49,842 bases of DNA, taken from NCBI GenBank assembly GCA_002803225.1, contig NXFV01000073.1:1-49842 (forward strand). The letters are read 5' to 3'. Below, in pieces: positions 31,122-41,791 of this stretch. Positions within the stretch are counted from its first letter, which is position 1; each line of letters begins with the position of its first letter. The notes under the pieces were generated by a model. It saw only the letters and a program-made list of their open reading frames with translations. It had not been told where the DNA came from and made no database searches. The translations under genes and the position numbers were made by a program. This DNA is from Gamarada debralockiae. Lineage: Eukaryota > Ascomycota > Leotiomycetes > Helotiales > Hyphodiscaceae.

Positions 31122-33302
31122 ATGCGGGCCACTTTCATATCGCTCAGAAACAAGACGCTGGAAAGCAACAACAACCAAGAAAATACACCCACTCGTCCAC
31201 GACCATCGAGACCGCCTTTGGGACCTCCATTACAATCTCGCGACCACAATGCCATGCTCCGAAATGCACCACTGACGGCGAAGAGCGGCAATGCGGCGAA
31301 CAACATGCCTTCATATGATAAGCAGAATCGACCTCTTATGCCCACCCTCAGTGCCTCGGCCGCGAAGACAGCAAATAGAACGCCATTGACTCCAAGAGTA
31401 GCTGGCTCAGCTCCGCAGACTGCTTCGACTCCTTTATCACGACGGGGAGCGCGTTCAGATGTCAACAATACACCGCCTGTTGGATCCTCACGGGACGACC
31501 TCTCGACTCCTGTATCTGCTTTTTTGAACAACAACATCACGCCGAGATCAGGGTCAAGGAAATCGAGAGTTGATAGCTCGCATAGCACACCGACAGGAAC
31601 ACCGAATGGAACTCCTGCCCCTTCTATATTTGAATTCCCTCGAATTGCGGGCGATGCGCCCACGTATGGATCCGGACTTGGTATAGCAGGACTCGACAAA
31701 GATATACCAAAAAGGCCTACAGTCTCATTCAGTCCAGCGGTATCGGATGTGGGACCTGCGAAGAGTCCAGTGCCCTCTACTGGGGATTCGAAGTTCTTCT
31801 TTGCCAGCGAAGCAAAGTCAATACAAGCCCCTCCGAAACCACAACCACAAACCAAGACTTCCTCGACATTTTTCTACGCCAATGGAGACTCGATCCCGCC
31901 ACCTCCCCAAAGCTCGAATACATCTGCGGTGGGTTCAGCTGTTGGGGAGGAACGGTCACAACCCAAGTTCTTCCATGCCAATGGCACTCCAGATCTACAG
32001 GCATCTCCATCTCCACATTTGCCGCCACCAAGACCGAGCTCTACAGTATCAAATAATACCCGCATGACCTCCCCACGACTAGCAACAGGAAGCCTAGGAA
32101 CGTTATCGCCGCCGCAGAGACCTGTTTCCCCGCAGAAGCTCAATCAACACGCTTCTATCTCCTCGTTGAGAAGCGCTCCATTGTTGCCTTCTCCGCTAGT
32201 GACTCGATCACAACCACAAGGGCGGGGTCAATCAGCAAACAGCATTGTTGCGGCACGTAAAGCAAGCATTGAAAACGGGCAGCGAGTAATTAGCCATGGC
32301 CGGTCAGCAAGTGTCGATTCACCCGAGTCCAAAACCGCCCGACGGATATCAAGCGGCTCTTCATTCGAATCCGCAGCTCCGCCGCCAACGACACCACTAA
32401 ATCTAACTACAACAATTCTCCCCGTCTCAACATCAGAAGAAATTCTCGACGATACAAAATCTATTTCAGAAGATGTTCCCTCCGAACTACAAAGTCCAAC
32501 AAAGGCCGGTCACTCAATAGAGCACATGAACGAGCTAGCTGCCAATGCACGAAGAGAACGCAAGGTTCTCGACCTCGAAATCACAAACTCCTCCCTTGCA
32601 GCCATAAACCGGACCCTGGAACGCGAGATGCGCAAGCAAACCGCCGAACTGCGTCGGTACAGACGCCTAAGTCGTTCAGGCCGTCTCTCCATCGCTACAT
32701 CTGCATCGATACGCACAGCGTCCGGCAGTTTGTCAATCATGGATGGTGTCGAAGGTTCCCAGTTGTCTGATATGAGCGAGGAAGACTCGGAAGAAGATTC
32801 GGAGCTTGATTCGTCGGAATCGGAATCCCCGGATGATGGGTCACTATCTCCGGGTGCTATGGCCGAATCGGATCTACGACATAGGAAGAGAGATGAGAAG
32901 CGACTGCAGCTAGATCTAAGCAAACACCAGCAGCTACTCATCGACAGCCAGAAGATGAATCAGAGTCTAAAGCGCTGTTTAGGATGGACAGAAGAGCTGA
33001 TTAACGAAGGGCGCAAGGCGCTGGAGTATCATGTGCGGGTATCGGACGTGGAGCTTGGAGGAAGAGTTTTAGCACCTGATGAAGTTGAAGGGGATGATGA
33101 GGGAGCGGAGGGGTTAGGGGAGGTAGGCAAGAGGATGTTGAGGGAGGCGAGATTAGCTGCCGCGAATGGGACAGCAAGTTGGGGTGGGACTGGGGAGCTA
33201 GCAGGTGATAGGGATAGTGGGATTGAACTTGACGCTGAAGCACAGCGGGAACGGTTGGAGGGGTTGCTGGAGGTGGTACCGCTCCTATCACCACCACCCT
33301 AA
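31122..33302 (+). CDS. Ser/Pro-rich protein with FF-motif repeats and C-terminal coiled coil
   Basis: One exon encodes 726 residues; the first ATG of the frame is taken as start. Residues 1-480 are disordered, rich in Ser, Pro, Thr and Asn. Three short related motifs occur there: KFFFASE (224-230), TFFYANG (249-255) and KFFHANG (282-288). Residues 480-540 form a charged coiled coil (LEITNSSLAAINRTLEREMR) running into a basic RRYRRLSRSGRLS patch. An acidic Ser/Glu/Asp stretch and a second helical segment (LSKHQQLLIDSQKMNQSL) follow. The layout suggests a scaffold, possibly cytoskeletal or cell-cycle related, but I recognise no named family. Repeated SP and TP sites suggest proline-directed phosphorylation. 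Confidence 0.75.
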   Translation: MRATFISLRNKTLESNNNQENTPTRPRPSRPPLGPPLQSRDHNAMLRNAPLTAKSGNAANNMPSYDKQNRPLMPTLSASAAKTANRTPLTPRVAGSAPQTASTPLSRRGARSDVNNTPPVGSSRDDLSTPVSAFLNNNITPRSGSRKSRVDSSHSTPTGTPNGTPAPSIFEFPRIAGDAPTYGSGLGIAGLDKDIPKRPTVSFSPAVSDVGPAKSPVPSTGDSKFFFASEAKSIQAPPKPQPQTKTSSTFFYANGDSIPPPPQSSNTSAVGSAVGEERSQPKFFHANGTPDLQASPSPHLPPPRPSSTVSNNTRMTSPRLATGSLGTLSPPQRPVSPQKLNQHASISSLRSAPLLPSPLVTRSQPQGRGQSANSIVAARKASIENGQRVISHGRSASVDSPESKTARRISSGSSFESAAPPPTTPLNLTTTILPVSTSEEILDDTKSISEDVPSELQSPTKAGHSIEHMNELAANARRERKVLDLEITNSSLAAINRTLEREMRKQTAELRRYRRLSRSGRLSIATSASIRTASGSLSIMDGVEGSQLSDMSEEDSEEDSELDSSESESPDDGSLSPGAMAESDLRHRKRDEKRLQLDLSKHQQLLIDSQKMNQSLKRCLGWTEELINEGRKALEYHVRVSDVELGGRVLAPDEVEGDDEGAEGLGEVGKRMLREARLAAANGTASWGGTGELAGDRDSGIELDAEAQRERLEGLLEVVPLLSPPP

Positions 33303-34076
33303 CATCACAACACAACAATCAGACAGATGGGAGATGGAAGCAGAGGAGGATTGTACGATTCCGATCGATCACCACTCATACGAGCGCTAATTTCCTAATG
33401 TCATCAACGGGAGGGATACGAAGTTCGCTGGACGGGCTTTGAGCGAGGAGTTACTTTTTGGGTGTATGTGAAAGAGAGCATGGAATGGCGTTTGGATGGA
33501 GGGAATGACGGCTGAGCGGAAGCCTCCGTCTGATTTGAGCGAGAAACTCACCACTTTCGAGATCGATACTTTTCATTTGTTTGTACTATTCTAGATACCC
33601 CTTATTGAAGATATACCCGGCGTCTCAGCATTAGGGCTTGGGGTGTCGAGAGATGGATAAAGATGGCGGAGGAAATTGGGATCACACTTCAGAGGAAGGA
33701 ATATGGAAGACGGAGAAAAGAGAAGATCTGTAGAGATACCATGGTACCTGCAATGACAAGAATAAGAGATCATATCAACATCGCCTTCCAGCCCAATCCA
33801 GTGGATGAACGTATTTCGAGTTGAGTTTACTGACATTACTAGAGCTACCTAACTACGCTGTGTTGAATCCCGTAGGATCGATCCCAATTCTACCTAACAT
33901 GCTTGTACGAACTCGCGTTGCGAAACTATGCGCAGTACTATCCAGGCATCCATCCATCCATCCTCTCGCAAAGCTCTGCTGGGAAAGTATTCTCTCTATA
34001 CAAATCGCTCACGAAATCAGTATGTAGCGGACCCAAAGAGACCAAACAATCCGTGAACCGAATGGAAGGTCATTGT
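33303..34076. other. Intergenic between convergent genes
   Basis: No gene. It includes a four-unit ATCC microsatellite at 33948-33963. Confidence 0.5.
33948..33963 (+). repeat. ATCC microsatellite
   Basis: Four tandem ATCC units in the 3' flank between two convergent genes. Confidence 0.85.
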
Positions 34077-35815
34077 CTAAGAGCGAGGAACGTTCGGCGC
34101 ATCGGCAGCAGCATCGTGCGCGGCTTGATTGTGTGGCTTCTTGGGCTCCTTGCCCTTCTTCTTCTCTTTCTTGGCGGCTGCTTCGGCGACTAGTTGTTCG
34201 AAGGCCATGTAGTCGCCTTCTTCTTCTGGGTTGCGTTGAGCCTGTCCCACACGTCAGCATCTATCTCCCACTTCCAGTCTATGAAGGGGAATTGAAGGAA
34301 AGGAATATTAAAACATACCTTCTGATAAATCTCTCCCGAAATAACCAGCGCCTGCGCCCTCTCCAACCTCTTACTCATAGGAACCTTCTTATCATTCAAA
34401 ATCTCATCACACACATCCCTCAACACGCCCTGAATCTCAAACTTACTCCCCCTCCACGCCGCCGTCAAAATCTTGCCCGTCACCCTGCGTTCATACTCAA
34501 TCTTCTTCTCATCAGTCCAATCCTCCCCTCCCTTCTCTTCCATCTTCGCCATCTCCTCCATCGTCATCTGCGCATCGATCGCGCTGCTAATCGTGTTCCA
34601 CGTTTCCTTGGCGAGCGTGCCCTTGTCTTTTAGACGTGATAAAAAGCCGCCGATACCGAGAAATTTCTGCGATTTGAGGAGAGCGGTCGCTTTTTGCATG
34701 TAGGTTTGTCCGATGGCGTGGAGGATGTCGAGACCGAATGACTCCATCTTTAGATTCTCGACTTCGAGACGGGTCTTCTCTTGGAATGCCTTCGTGACAT
34801 CTGGGCCCTTGTCCGTCTCGGTCCATATACTGATACGATCAACCAGCTTCTTGGCCAGTGTGTCAACGCGCTCTTGCCGTACTCTTGCGCGCTCTTTCTC
34901 GTATGCAAGTAACTCTTCGCGTTGTGCCTTACTGAGACCGCCCTTCTTTTTGGCCTTCTTGCGCAGCTCTTTCTCTTCCTCCGTCAAGCCCGCGGCGTTC
35001 ATTTGCGCATCCTCCTCCGTTTTATCCATGATCGCCTGTCTCAACGGAATACCGGTTCGTCTTGGAGTGGAAGTGCCAGAACCGGAAGGGCTCGCGCCAA
35101 CATCCGGACCGAGTCCTGCTGTAGGCTTCTCCGCAAACAAACTCGGATCCTTCTCATCACTAACACTAACACCCGGTTTCTCCGTATACGGCGGCGGCGA
35201 GGCATCCGCGCCACCAACGCCCGCCTCCTTCTCCTTCTCAGACATCTTCATCCGCTCCATCTCCGCCTTAAGACTCTCCTCCTTAGCGGCCTGCTCGCCA
35301 GGGAACTCCTCTTCGCCTTCCGTGCCTTCTTGTTCTTGCATCGTGATATCCATGGTCTTAGTCAAATCTTTCATGAGAGAGATTTCGCCGATGAGATCGA
35401 CGAATGCTTCGCCGCCGAATATGGTGCCGAAGAACTCGGCTGGGTCGGCGAACCCTTCGGAAGGGAGCGCTTGGTCTTTGCCATATTTGTCGTATTGTTT
35501 TCGTAGTTCGGTGTTGGAGAGGACTTGGTAGGCTTCGCCGATTGCTTGGAATCTTTCGTGGGCTGTATCGTCACCTGGGTTCTTATCTGTAGGGTGTTAG
35601 AAGGATATGCGAGGCGTGAGTGGGATGGGTGAAGGGGGGAAGGAGCGGAAACGTGCCTGGATGAGTGATGATCGCGAGCTTGCGGTATGCCTTCTTGATC
35701 TCGAGCTCAGAGGCATCGGTCTTCACGCCGAGTGCATCGTAGTATCTGTTGTGTTCCCGTCAGCATATATGTTGCCACCAGGTACTCATCAAACGTACGT
35801 GGTATCCGCGACCAT
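34077..35815 (-). CDS. DnaJ (Hsp40) protein, Caj1/Djp1 type with DnaJ-X domain
   Basis: Four exons, 35815-35799, 35745-35657, 35586-34319 and 34241-34077, encode 512 residues. The J domain opens [20 protein letters not shown] and has HPD at 34-36. [13 protein letters not shown] segment follows. The long middle is acidic, then Lys/Glu-rich. The C-terminal DnaJ-X region includes [17 protein letters not shown] and [15 protein letters not shown]. This arrangement matches the cytosolic Caj1/Djp1 class, linked in yeast to peroxisomal and membrane-protein targeting. Intron 2 starts with GC (AG, then GCACGT at 35656) and divides the Asp codon of HPD. The Lys-rich C-terminus ([15 protein letters not shown]) is typical. 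Confidence 0.93.
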
Positions 35816-36411
35816 GTTGCTTGTGTTGATGGACGGTTTGGGTTGAGAATGAGGACGTTAGTAAGAACGACACGAGGGCGACTCGATCGCAAAAGTTATA
35901 TCTTGATGCGTCGATCTCGATGTGACGCGTGTAATGAATGGAAAGTAGTATGTTTTCGTTCGGAAGTGGTGGTACCTTGGACTGTGCCACGAGGCTGAGT
36001 AAAGTGAAGCGTTCCTTCGAGGATCTGCGAGATGACGACTCGGAACGAGCTTAAAATTTCTCGGAACCGCAAAACAATGAACTTGGCTGGCAATTTATTT
36101 TGCTATGCACTGTGGGAATTATTCCGGCACGTGCTTATCCCTACCTAATGGCATATCATATTAATTCAAGGTCACAGGGTTCTACTTTATGTCTTTGAAT
36201 GCTCAACCTCTTCCATTCACATGTTACGGTAGAAATTCAGCCGCTCGCCAGAGTGCCCCACCATCGAATCGAATTCATGAAATTCACCCCATTCACAAAT
36301 GCGATTGTCAGGGAAATCATCAACTCTCAACGATTGCATTTGATCCATTCGATCTAGATTCTAAGCAAACCTATGACTTTTGAGAGAAAGAAATGTGCAA
36401 TAATACCCCGT
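35816..36411. other. Intergenic, nothing recognised
   Basis: This is the upstream region of the DnaJ gene and the 3' flank of the epimerase/reductase gene, both on the minus strand. Confidence 0.45.
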
Positions 36412-37396
36412 TTATTTGGTTCCATTAGCAGCCATTCTCTGGAAGCATTGCTTGTACGCCTCGTGAATCTCTGGGACCTCAAAGTTATACTCCTTAAGCT
36501 TCTTGACCAACTTTGTGGTGTCGAGCTTGCAGTTGCTGCGGCCGGCCTTGATGACCTTGGCTTGCTCCTCCAGCGTGAAGTTCTTCCAGGTGAAGTCGGG
36601 GCGAACGTATTCCTTGAAGAGGGACAGAACCTCGTTGTGCGAGATTGCCCCTGGGTTGGTGAAGTTGTAGATTCCGGTCTCTTGGTGCTCGGCGAGGAGG
36701 ATGGAGGCAGGAAGAAGATCGTGGAGGATGGTGTTGGAGTTGGGGATGTCGACTACGCGCTCGTACTTGGCGATCTTGGTGACGAAGTTGCGGGGATGGA
36801 GGTCGTCGGAGACGGGCATGCGGAGACGGAGGATGAGGCAGTTGCTGTAGTACTTCATGATCTGCCAAAGCTATTAGTGATTATGGAGTACGCTGTGAAG
36901 GGCGAATCTTCTGACCTCCTCAACGTGAGCCTTGGTCTCAGAGTAGAAAGACCCAGCAAAGTTGGCCTTGTCGGTCTCGAGGTATCCAGGGCCACCAATT
37001 GGGTGAGCATCATCGTAGGTGTAGATGCAGCCGGTAGCGAAAACAGTGATGTGAATGCCCTTCAAGTAGCAAGCATCGGCCAAGTTCAAGGTACCAATGA
37101 CATTGTTTCTGATGGTCTCCTCCTTGTGGTCCTCGCACCAATCGACATTTGGTCGGCCAGTTGATCCAGCGGCGTTGAGGACGTGCGTGGGCTTGACTCT
37201 CTCCAATTCAGCAATGACTGCTTCTCTGTTCTGCATGCGGATGGTTGTGGTGTGGACCTCCTTGCCTGGAGAGCTGTCAGCTCTCATCCCCACAATCTGA
37301 TAATTACCACGTACCTTGGCTCTCAAGGAGAGTCTTCAAGTGGCCAGCGACCCAACCTTCACCGCCCCAGATCAAGAAAACGGGCTTTGATGCCAT
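36412..37396 (-). CDS. UDP-4-keto-6-deoxyglucose 3,5-epimerase/4-reductase-like enzyme
   Basis: Three exons, 37396-37315, 37265-36916 and 36861-36412, encode 293 residues. This extended-SDR enzyme resembles RmlD and the bifunctional UER enzymes that finish UDP-rhamnose synthesis from UDP-4-keto-6-deoxyglucose. The cofactor-binding motif is GGEGWVAG (11-18), followed by HVLNAAGSTGRPNVDWCEDH (55-74) and ATGCIYTYDD. The catalytic pair is YSETK (Tyr135, Lys139), with RLRMPVSDD after it. The length matches the fungal enzyme. Two nucleotide-sugar transporters lie within 4 kb downstream in coordinate. The partner 4,6-dehydratase is not in the window. Confidence 0.88.
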
Positions 37397-38465
37397 TGTG
37401 AGTTTATGTGTTGATTGAAGTGAGTGTAAGATGTTTGTGGAGTTGATGGCAAACAAATAAAAGACGGTGAAGATGTTGGAGTGGGAGAGATCTTTACAAA
37501 TCGAATGAAGTGGCGGGGCTAGATTCGCTAGTTGGCCTGCATATACCCCTTACAGCCACAGTACGGTACGCACTAGAAATCGAATACCATCCTAGGAGAA
37601 TAATCGAGCTCTTTCTGAGGCTGTTGATGGCTACGATTATCAATTCTGGGTGATTGTTGGCTATTTCCATTTCATTCTCGTATTGAACACGGGGGAGGCA
37701 AATTCACGATCTTATCGTCTCCGATAACACACATAGGGTTAGAGGGCTTCATCGTAGGGCGCTTGACCGCTTCTTGACAAGGCCAACGACCGAACGTCGT
37801 TACCTTGGAGCCTCACAAAAGAAGAGCAAAAGTTCAGACGATTAAATATCTCATGTCTTACTTAGAAAACTAATCAACATCTGTGTCACCACCTATTCAA
37901 TAATCTTTTTCACAAAAATCACCGTTTCAATGATCTTGAGTTTACCACCTGGTAAAGGAGAACTTGACCAACCAAAAATAGAAAGAAGACCCCTAATTGA
38001 GGTATGCTTGCTTACATGATGCGCGCCCCTTCAACTTCAGCCACGGTTAGGAGGCTCCCAAATTCCAGCTGAAAGCCCTACACGAGCATCATCATCGATA
38101 TCTTCTTTTGCACACTCTTTCAACCCCTTTCATCAACATCTAATCGCCTTCAATCCATAACTTACGATATTCGTCCAATTTGCAATCCTCGTATTCCTTT
38201 GCATGCTTCGCCACTTCCATCCTTGGCACCATATAAGCACGATTTTTGAAACGCGAACAAAGACCACATTTCTTTTCAATTCCCACCTTGGACATCACGT
38301 ATCGGCCTGAATACGGCAAAACACCATCAATACCAGATGAAGCATTGGATATTTTGATTGCATATCTCACGCCATCACCAATCCCGCCGTGACTGCAAAT
38401 ACACGCGTTGAACCCGCCTGATCCTGCCACCTCAACTCGATATCACGTGATCACCACCTGCCAAC
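37397..38465. other. Intergenic, with one weak small frame
   Basis: This is the divergent upstream region of the epimerase/reductase and the first transporter. Apart from the doubtful frame at 38140-38430, nothing is recognisable. Confidence 0.4.
38140..38430 (-). CDS. Hypothetical small protein (doubtful)
   Basis: A 96-codon minus-strand frame lies in the promoter region of the adjacent transporter. It has a Cys-containing basic stretch (EKKCGLCSRFKNRAY) and a charged tail (AKEYEDCKLDEYRKLWIEGD). There is no signal peptide or known domain. It could be a real short gene, a leader transcript or chance. Confidence 0.28.
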   Translation of the reverse strand: MAGSGGFNACICSHGGIGDGVRYAIKISNASSGIDGVLPYSGRYVMSKVGIEKKCGLCSRFKNRAYMVPRMEVAKHAKEYEDCKLDEYRKLWIEGD

Positions 38466-39684
38466 ATGCCATCAGACTCCGAGAACCGCGAGAACGCAAC
38501 CCCTCTCCTAGACATCGAAGCGCAAAAGCGAGCCAACGGCGAATTCTCCAAGGACGATGAACCAAGTCACGAGAACGAGCAACCCCTTCCGGCTCCCGCC
38601 CCCGTGCCCACAGGAGCCGGCAGGAAATTTCTGATATGGACCGCTATCAACATGATGGCGACGATTGGAATTGTGTTCACGAATAAGGCGATCTTCAATG
38701 ATCCTGATTTCAAGCTGATGCAAACGAGTTTCGCGTGTTTTCACTTTGTGTGTACGGGTCTTACGCTGTGGGTTGTGAGCAGGCCTAGGATAGGGGCTTT
38801 CACGCCGAAACGGGCGGGGATTGTGGAGATGTTGCCTGTAAGTCACGGGATAATTAACATGAAAAGACTTAACTATTCCTGTACTGACTGGATGACAGCT
38901 TGCCTTAGCAATGTGCCTCAACGTCGTGCTCCCCAACCTCTCCCTGGCATTTTCCACAGTCACCGTTTACCAGCTCTGCCGCGTGCTCCTCACCCCCATG
39001 ACAGCAATCATCAACTACGTCTTCTACAGCGCCACCCTTCCCCGCAATGCCGCTCTCGTCCTAATCCCCGTCTGCATCGGTGTGGGCATAACATCCTACT
39101 ACGATACTCAATCCAAGCCCGCTTCCCCGGGCTCCACGCAAAAAGTAGAAACAACATCCACCATCGGAGTGATCTTCGCTCTCTCCGGCGTATGCGCGTC
39201 CTCCGCCTATACAGTCCTAATTGGCGCCTACCACAAGAAACTTTCTATGTCCTCTTCGCAACTCCTCTTGAACCAGGCCCCAATTTCATCAATTATGTTA
39301 CTGTTTGCGGTCCCGTTCGTAGACAAAATTCCGGTTATTCATAATGTGCCCACCTATAGATGGGTCATGATTATTATGTCTGGGGGCTTTGCGGCGCTGA
39401 TTAATATCAGTCAGTTCTTTATTGTCGCTGGGAGTGGAGCCGTGAGTAGTACGGTGGTTGGACATTTGAAGACGGTGTCTATTGTTAGTCTTGGGTGGGC
39501 GTTTAGTGGACGCGGGGTTACGGATAAAGGGTTGCTGGGGATATTGATGACTGTTGCGGGGATTATTGGGTGAGTTCTCCATTCATTGGTGGTTTGAGTG
39601 GGAGGGGAAGGGGGAGACATGTAATGTGAGTTGTGCTAACGTGGAGATAGATATTCCTATATCATGTTGAATCAAAAGAAGTAG
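38466..39684 (+). CDS. Nucleotide-sugar transporter (DMT/TPT, UDP-rhamnose/galactose transporter-like)
   Basis: Three exons, 38466-38837, 38899-39569 and 39651-39684, encode 358 residues. A charged cytoplasmic N-terminus of about 50 residues precedes roughly ten membrane helices, beginning FLIWTAINMMATIGIVFTNK. Family marks are MQTSFACFHF, LPNLSLAFSTVTVYQLCR, CIGVGITSYYD, QLLLNQAPIS and VVGHLKTVSIVSLGWAFSG. The short C-terminus ends YSYIMLNQKK, a dilysine-like tail. These features match the transporter family that includes plant UDP-rhamnose/UDP-galactose carriers, usually in the Golgi. It converges on a paralogue 263 bases away. Confidence 0.88.
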
Positions 39685-39947
39685 ACTTCTCATGAGGGAG
39701 ACGGGAGGTATAGTTTGGTTGGATAAGGATGAATCAATTAGGATCTAAGTCTACTACTTCGACATCCCGCCATCTAGTCCGGCAGCCTCGAAACAATCTC
39801 CCTAAAACGCCATTCTAACCTAACACCATTCCATGGCCATCTGAAATATTGTACTTGTACACCGATACCATCTTCCTTTTTGTATATAGGTTACCTATGA
39901 TTGTTGAAGCTAGAGATCTTTTTGTCTGCCTACCCGTCTATTTTCTC

Positions 39948-41151
39948 TCAGCGTTGCGAGAGTTGGCTGTATAAAGTAGCCCCTCCGAGGGCCAAAATGA
40001 TACCCAATGAATCTTTCAACGTCAAAACTCGTCCTTCGCTGACCCAACCGTATGTAAGAATAATGATCGTCTTGACATTGGAAGCAACGTTGAAAGTCAA
40101 CGCGCTCATTCGTCCGATGATTAGGAATTGCGACAAATTCTATGCCGGACGAAAAGTCAGTATTTCCGGACAATAAGAGGGTTGAACCGGTGGACTTACG
40201 AGAGAAGCAGCCGCGAGCCCACTTAAGAATAACGCAACCACGGTATCCCTCGGAATTTTCTGTACATCCGGCACGGTATCAAACCAGGGCGCCAGGAACG
40301 CCAATAACAACACAGATATCGGGGCTTGATTCAACAACAATTGTGGACTGGAGGCCGCGAAATCCTTCATCTTCTTCCCAATCCAAACTTGATAAAAAGC
40401 AGTGACCGTGAATGCTGTAACAGCTATAGAGGCGCCGAGCACAGTGGTATTGGACGAAGAGGACGTGTTCGTGAGACCTACGCCAATGCAAACGGCTGCG
40501 AGGGCAAGGGCTGTTTGGAGGGAGATGGATTTTGAGAGGAAGAAGTATTGGAGGATGGCAACGCAGGGGGTTGTCATTATTTTTGCTAGCCTGGGAAAGA
40601 AGGGTCAGCTCGTGAATCATTGATAAATGATGAGGGTTGTATGCCATGGAGAGAGGGGGACGCACTGGTAGAATCCAACAGAGTTGTATGCCAAGCTCAA
40701 ATTTCCTAGAATGAGGAAACCGGCGAAGAAGCTACAGAGAGGTATCATCTGCCAGAATGGCAACCGGACCGGCACGAAGAGGTTGAAAGGGGAGCGAGAA
40801 GCGATCCAGAGGACAATAGATGTGCAGGTGAAGTGCCACATTGCGAATGTAATTTGCATATTCTTGAGTTGGGGGTCTCGGAAGATCCTGCAGGTTCATC
40901 GTCAGTAAACGATCCAGATGAGACCCCCCAAGGCCCAATTTCACGATGGCAAGTCGTGAGAAGGCATACCATTTGTTCAAGAATACCAGCACTACCGTGC
41001 TTGCAATATTCAGGAGAATGCAAGCTCCGTCAACAATACCGGTCCGTAGCCCCTTTTCCCCCGGCGGTCCATTGTTGGCTGGTTGTTCGTCCTTGAGCAA
41101 TCCTGTCTTGCTCATCTCGATATCCTCCTCTGACCCGTCAAAGGATGGCAT
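39948..41151 (-). CDS. Nucleotide-sugar transporter, paralogue of the preceding one
   Basis: Four exons, 41151-40970, 40887-40666, 40590-40200 and 40139-39948, encode 328 residues. A shorter N-terminus leads to ACILLNIASTVVLVFLNKW, then IFRDPQLKNMQITFAMWHFT, LGNLSLAYNSVGFYQLAKIM, AAVCIGVGL, PQLLLNQAPISVLLLAFL and NLSQFLIIGRMSALTFNVAS. The LLLNQAPIS motif and overall order match the neighbouring transporter, so the pair is an old duplication in convergent orientation. The C-terminus (ATLYSQLSQR) lacks the dilysine-like end, hinting at different localisation. Confidence 0.87.
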
Positions 41152-41791
41152 GACTCAAAAGTGGTGAGGCGTACAGCGTGGAGCAAGTGTGCATAAATTA
41201 AAGTCCGTAGAGGTGACGTGTTGCAGTCGAGGCTGACGGACAGTCGGCGCGTTTGATGCCGACAGGCTTTTCACCAAATCACTACCTCAAAGAGGTAGTT
41301 CGGTGGGAAGCAATTAGTTATTGTGGAGTAAAATAAAATAACAAAACATCAATTTTTCAAGTAGAAAGGAGACATCTTATGAGATCTGGCTTGAATCAAG
41401 AGGCGATTATTGACGCGGTAGTAGAGTAAGCCACAAGGCTGACCATCTTGGAAAATTCACCGCTTAATGCTGATTGGGTCGGTTGTAGCTGGCTGGCTGC
41501 AAGGTCTGCGTGAAATTGCGCTTCTCCCGCAGCTAGCAGAATTGTTGGAGAAGCAAGTCATCTGGGAGGAGAAACACGAACACCTCCTCGAATTTGTAAT
41601 TCTGCATTCAACTGCTGATGCCAAGCCTTCCTTCACTACATAACATCGAGGATTCCCAGACGGCGATGATCTGCACGTCTTGACTGTTTTGTACAACATC
41701 ACACGAACTCCTCTTTCGCAAACCTCGCCTCAACCCCTAAACCATCATCCCACCTTCCTACTTCACCTACCTCACCTCCAACTACATCACA
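41152..41791. promoter_or_regulatory. Divergent promoter of transporter and ERG9
   Basis: This 640-base spacer separates two head-to-head genes. It contains a strong hairpin at 41281-41299. The last 100 bases before ERG9 are pyrimidine-rich, as is common in fungal promoters. No sterol response element was identified with confidence. Confidence 0.4.
41281..41299. repeat. Perfect 8-bp inverted repeat
   Basis: ACTACCTC, AAA, then GAGGTAGT. CACC and GGTG pair further out with unpaired bases between. It may be a binding site or a hairpin; it lies 149 bases from the end of the divergent spacer at the transporter start. Confidence 0.6.

Noticed and set aside
31106..31855. Minus-strand frame of 249 codons
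   Set aside because: It lies opposite the Ser/Pro-rich gene. GC-rich codon bias explains the lack of stops.
34713..35531. Plus-strand frame of 272 codons
   Set aside because: It is antisense to the DnaJ gene and has a Ser/Arg/Leu-rich composition typical of shadows.
36373..37164. Plus-strand frame of 263 codons
   Set aside because: It is antisense to the epimerase/reductase, whose minus-strand exons carry clear motifs.
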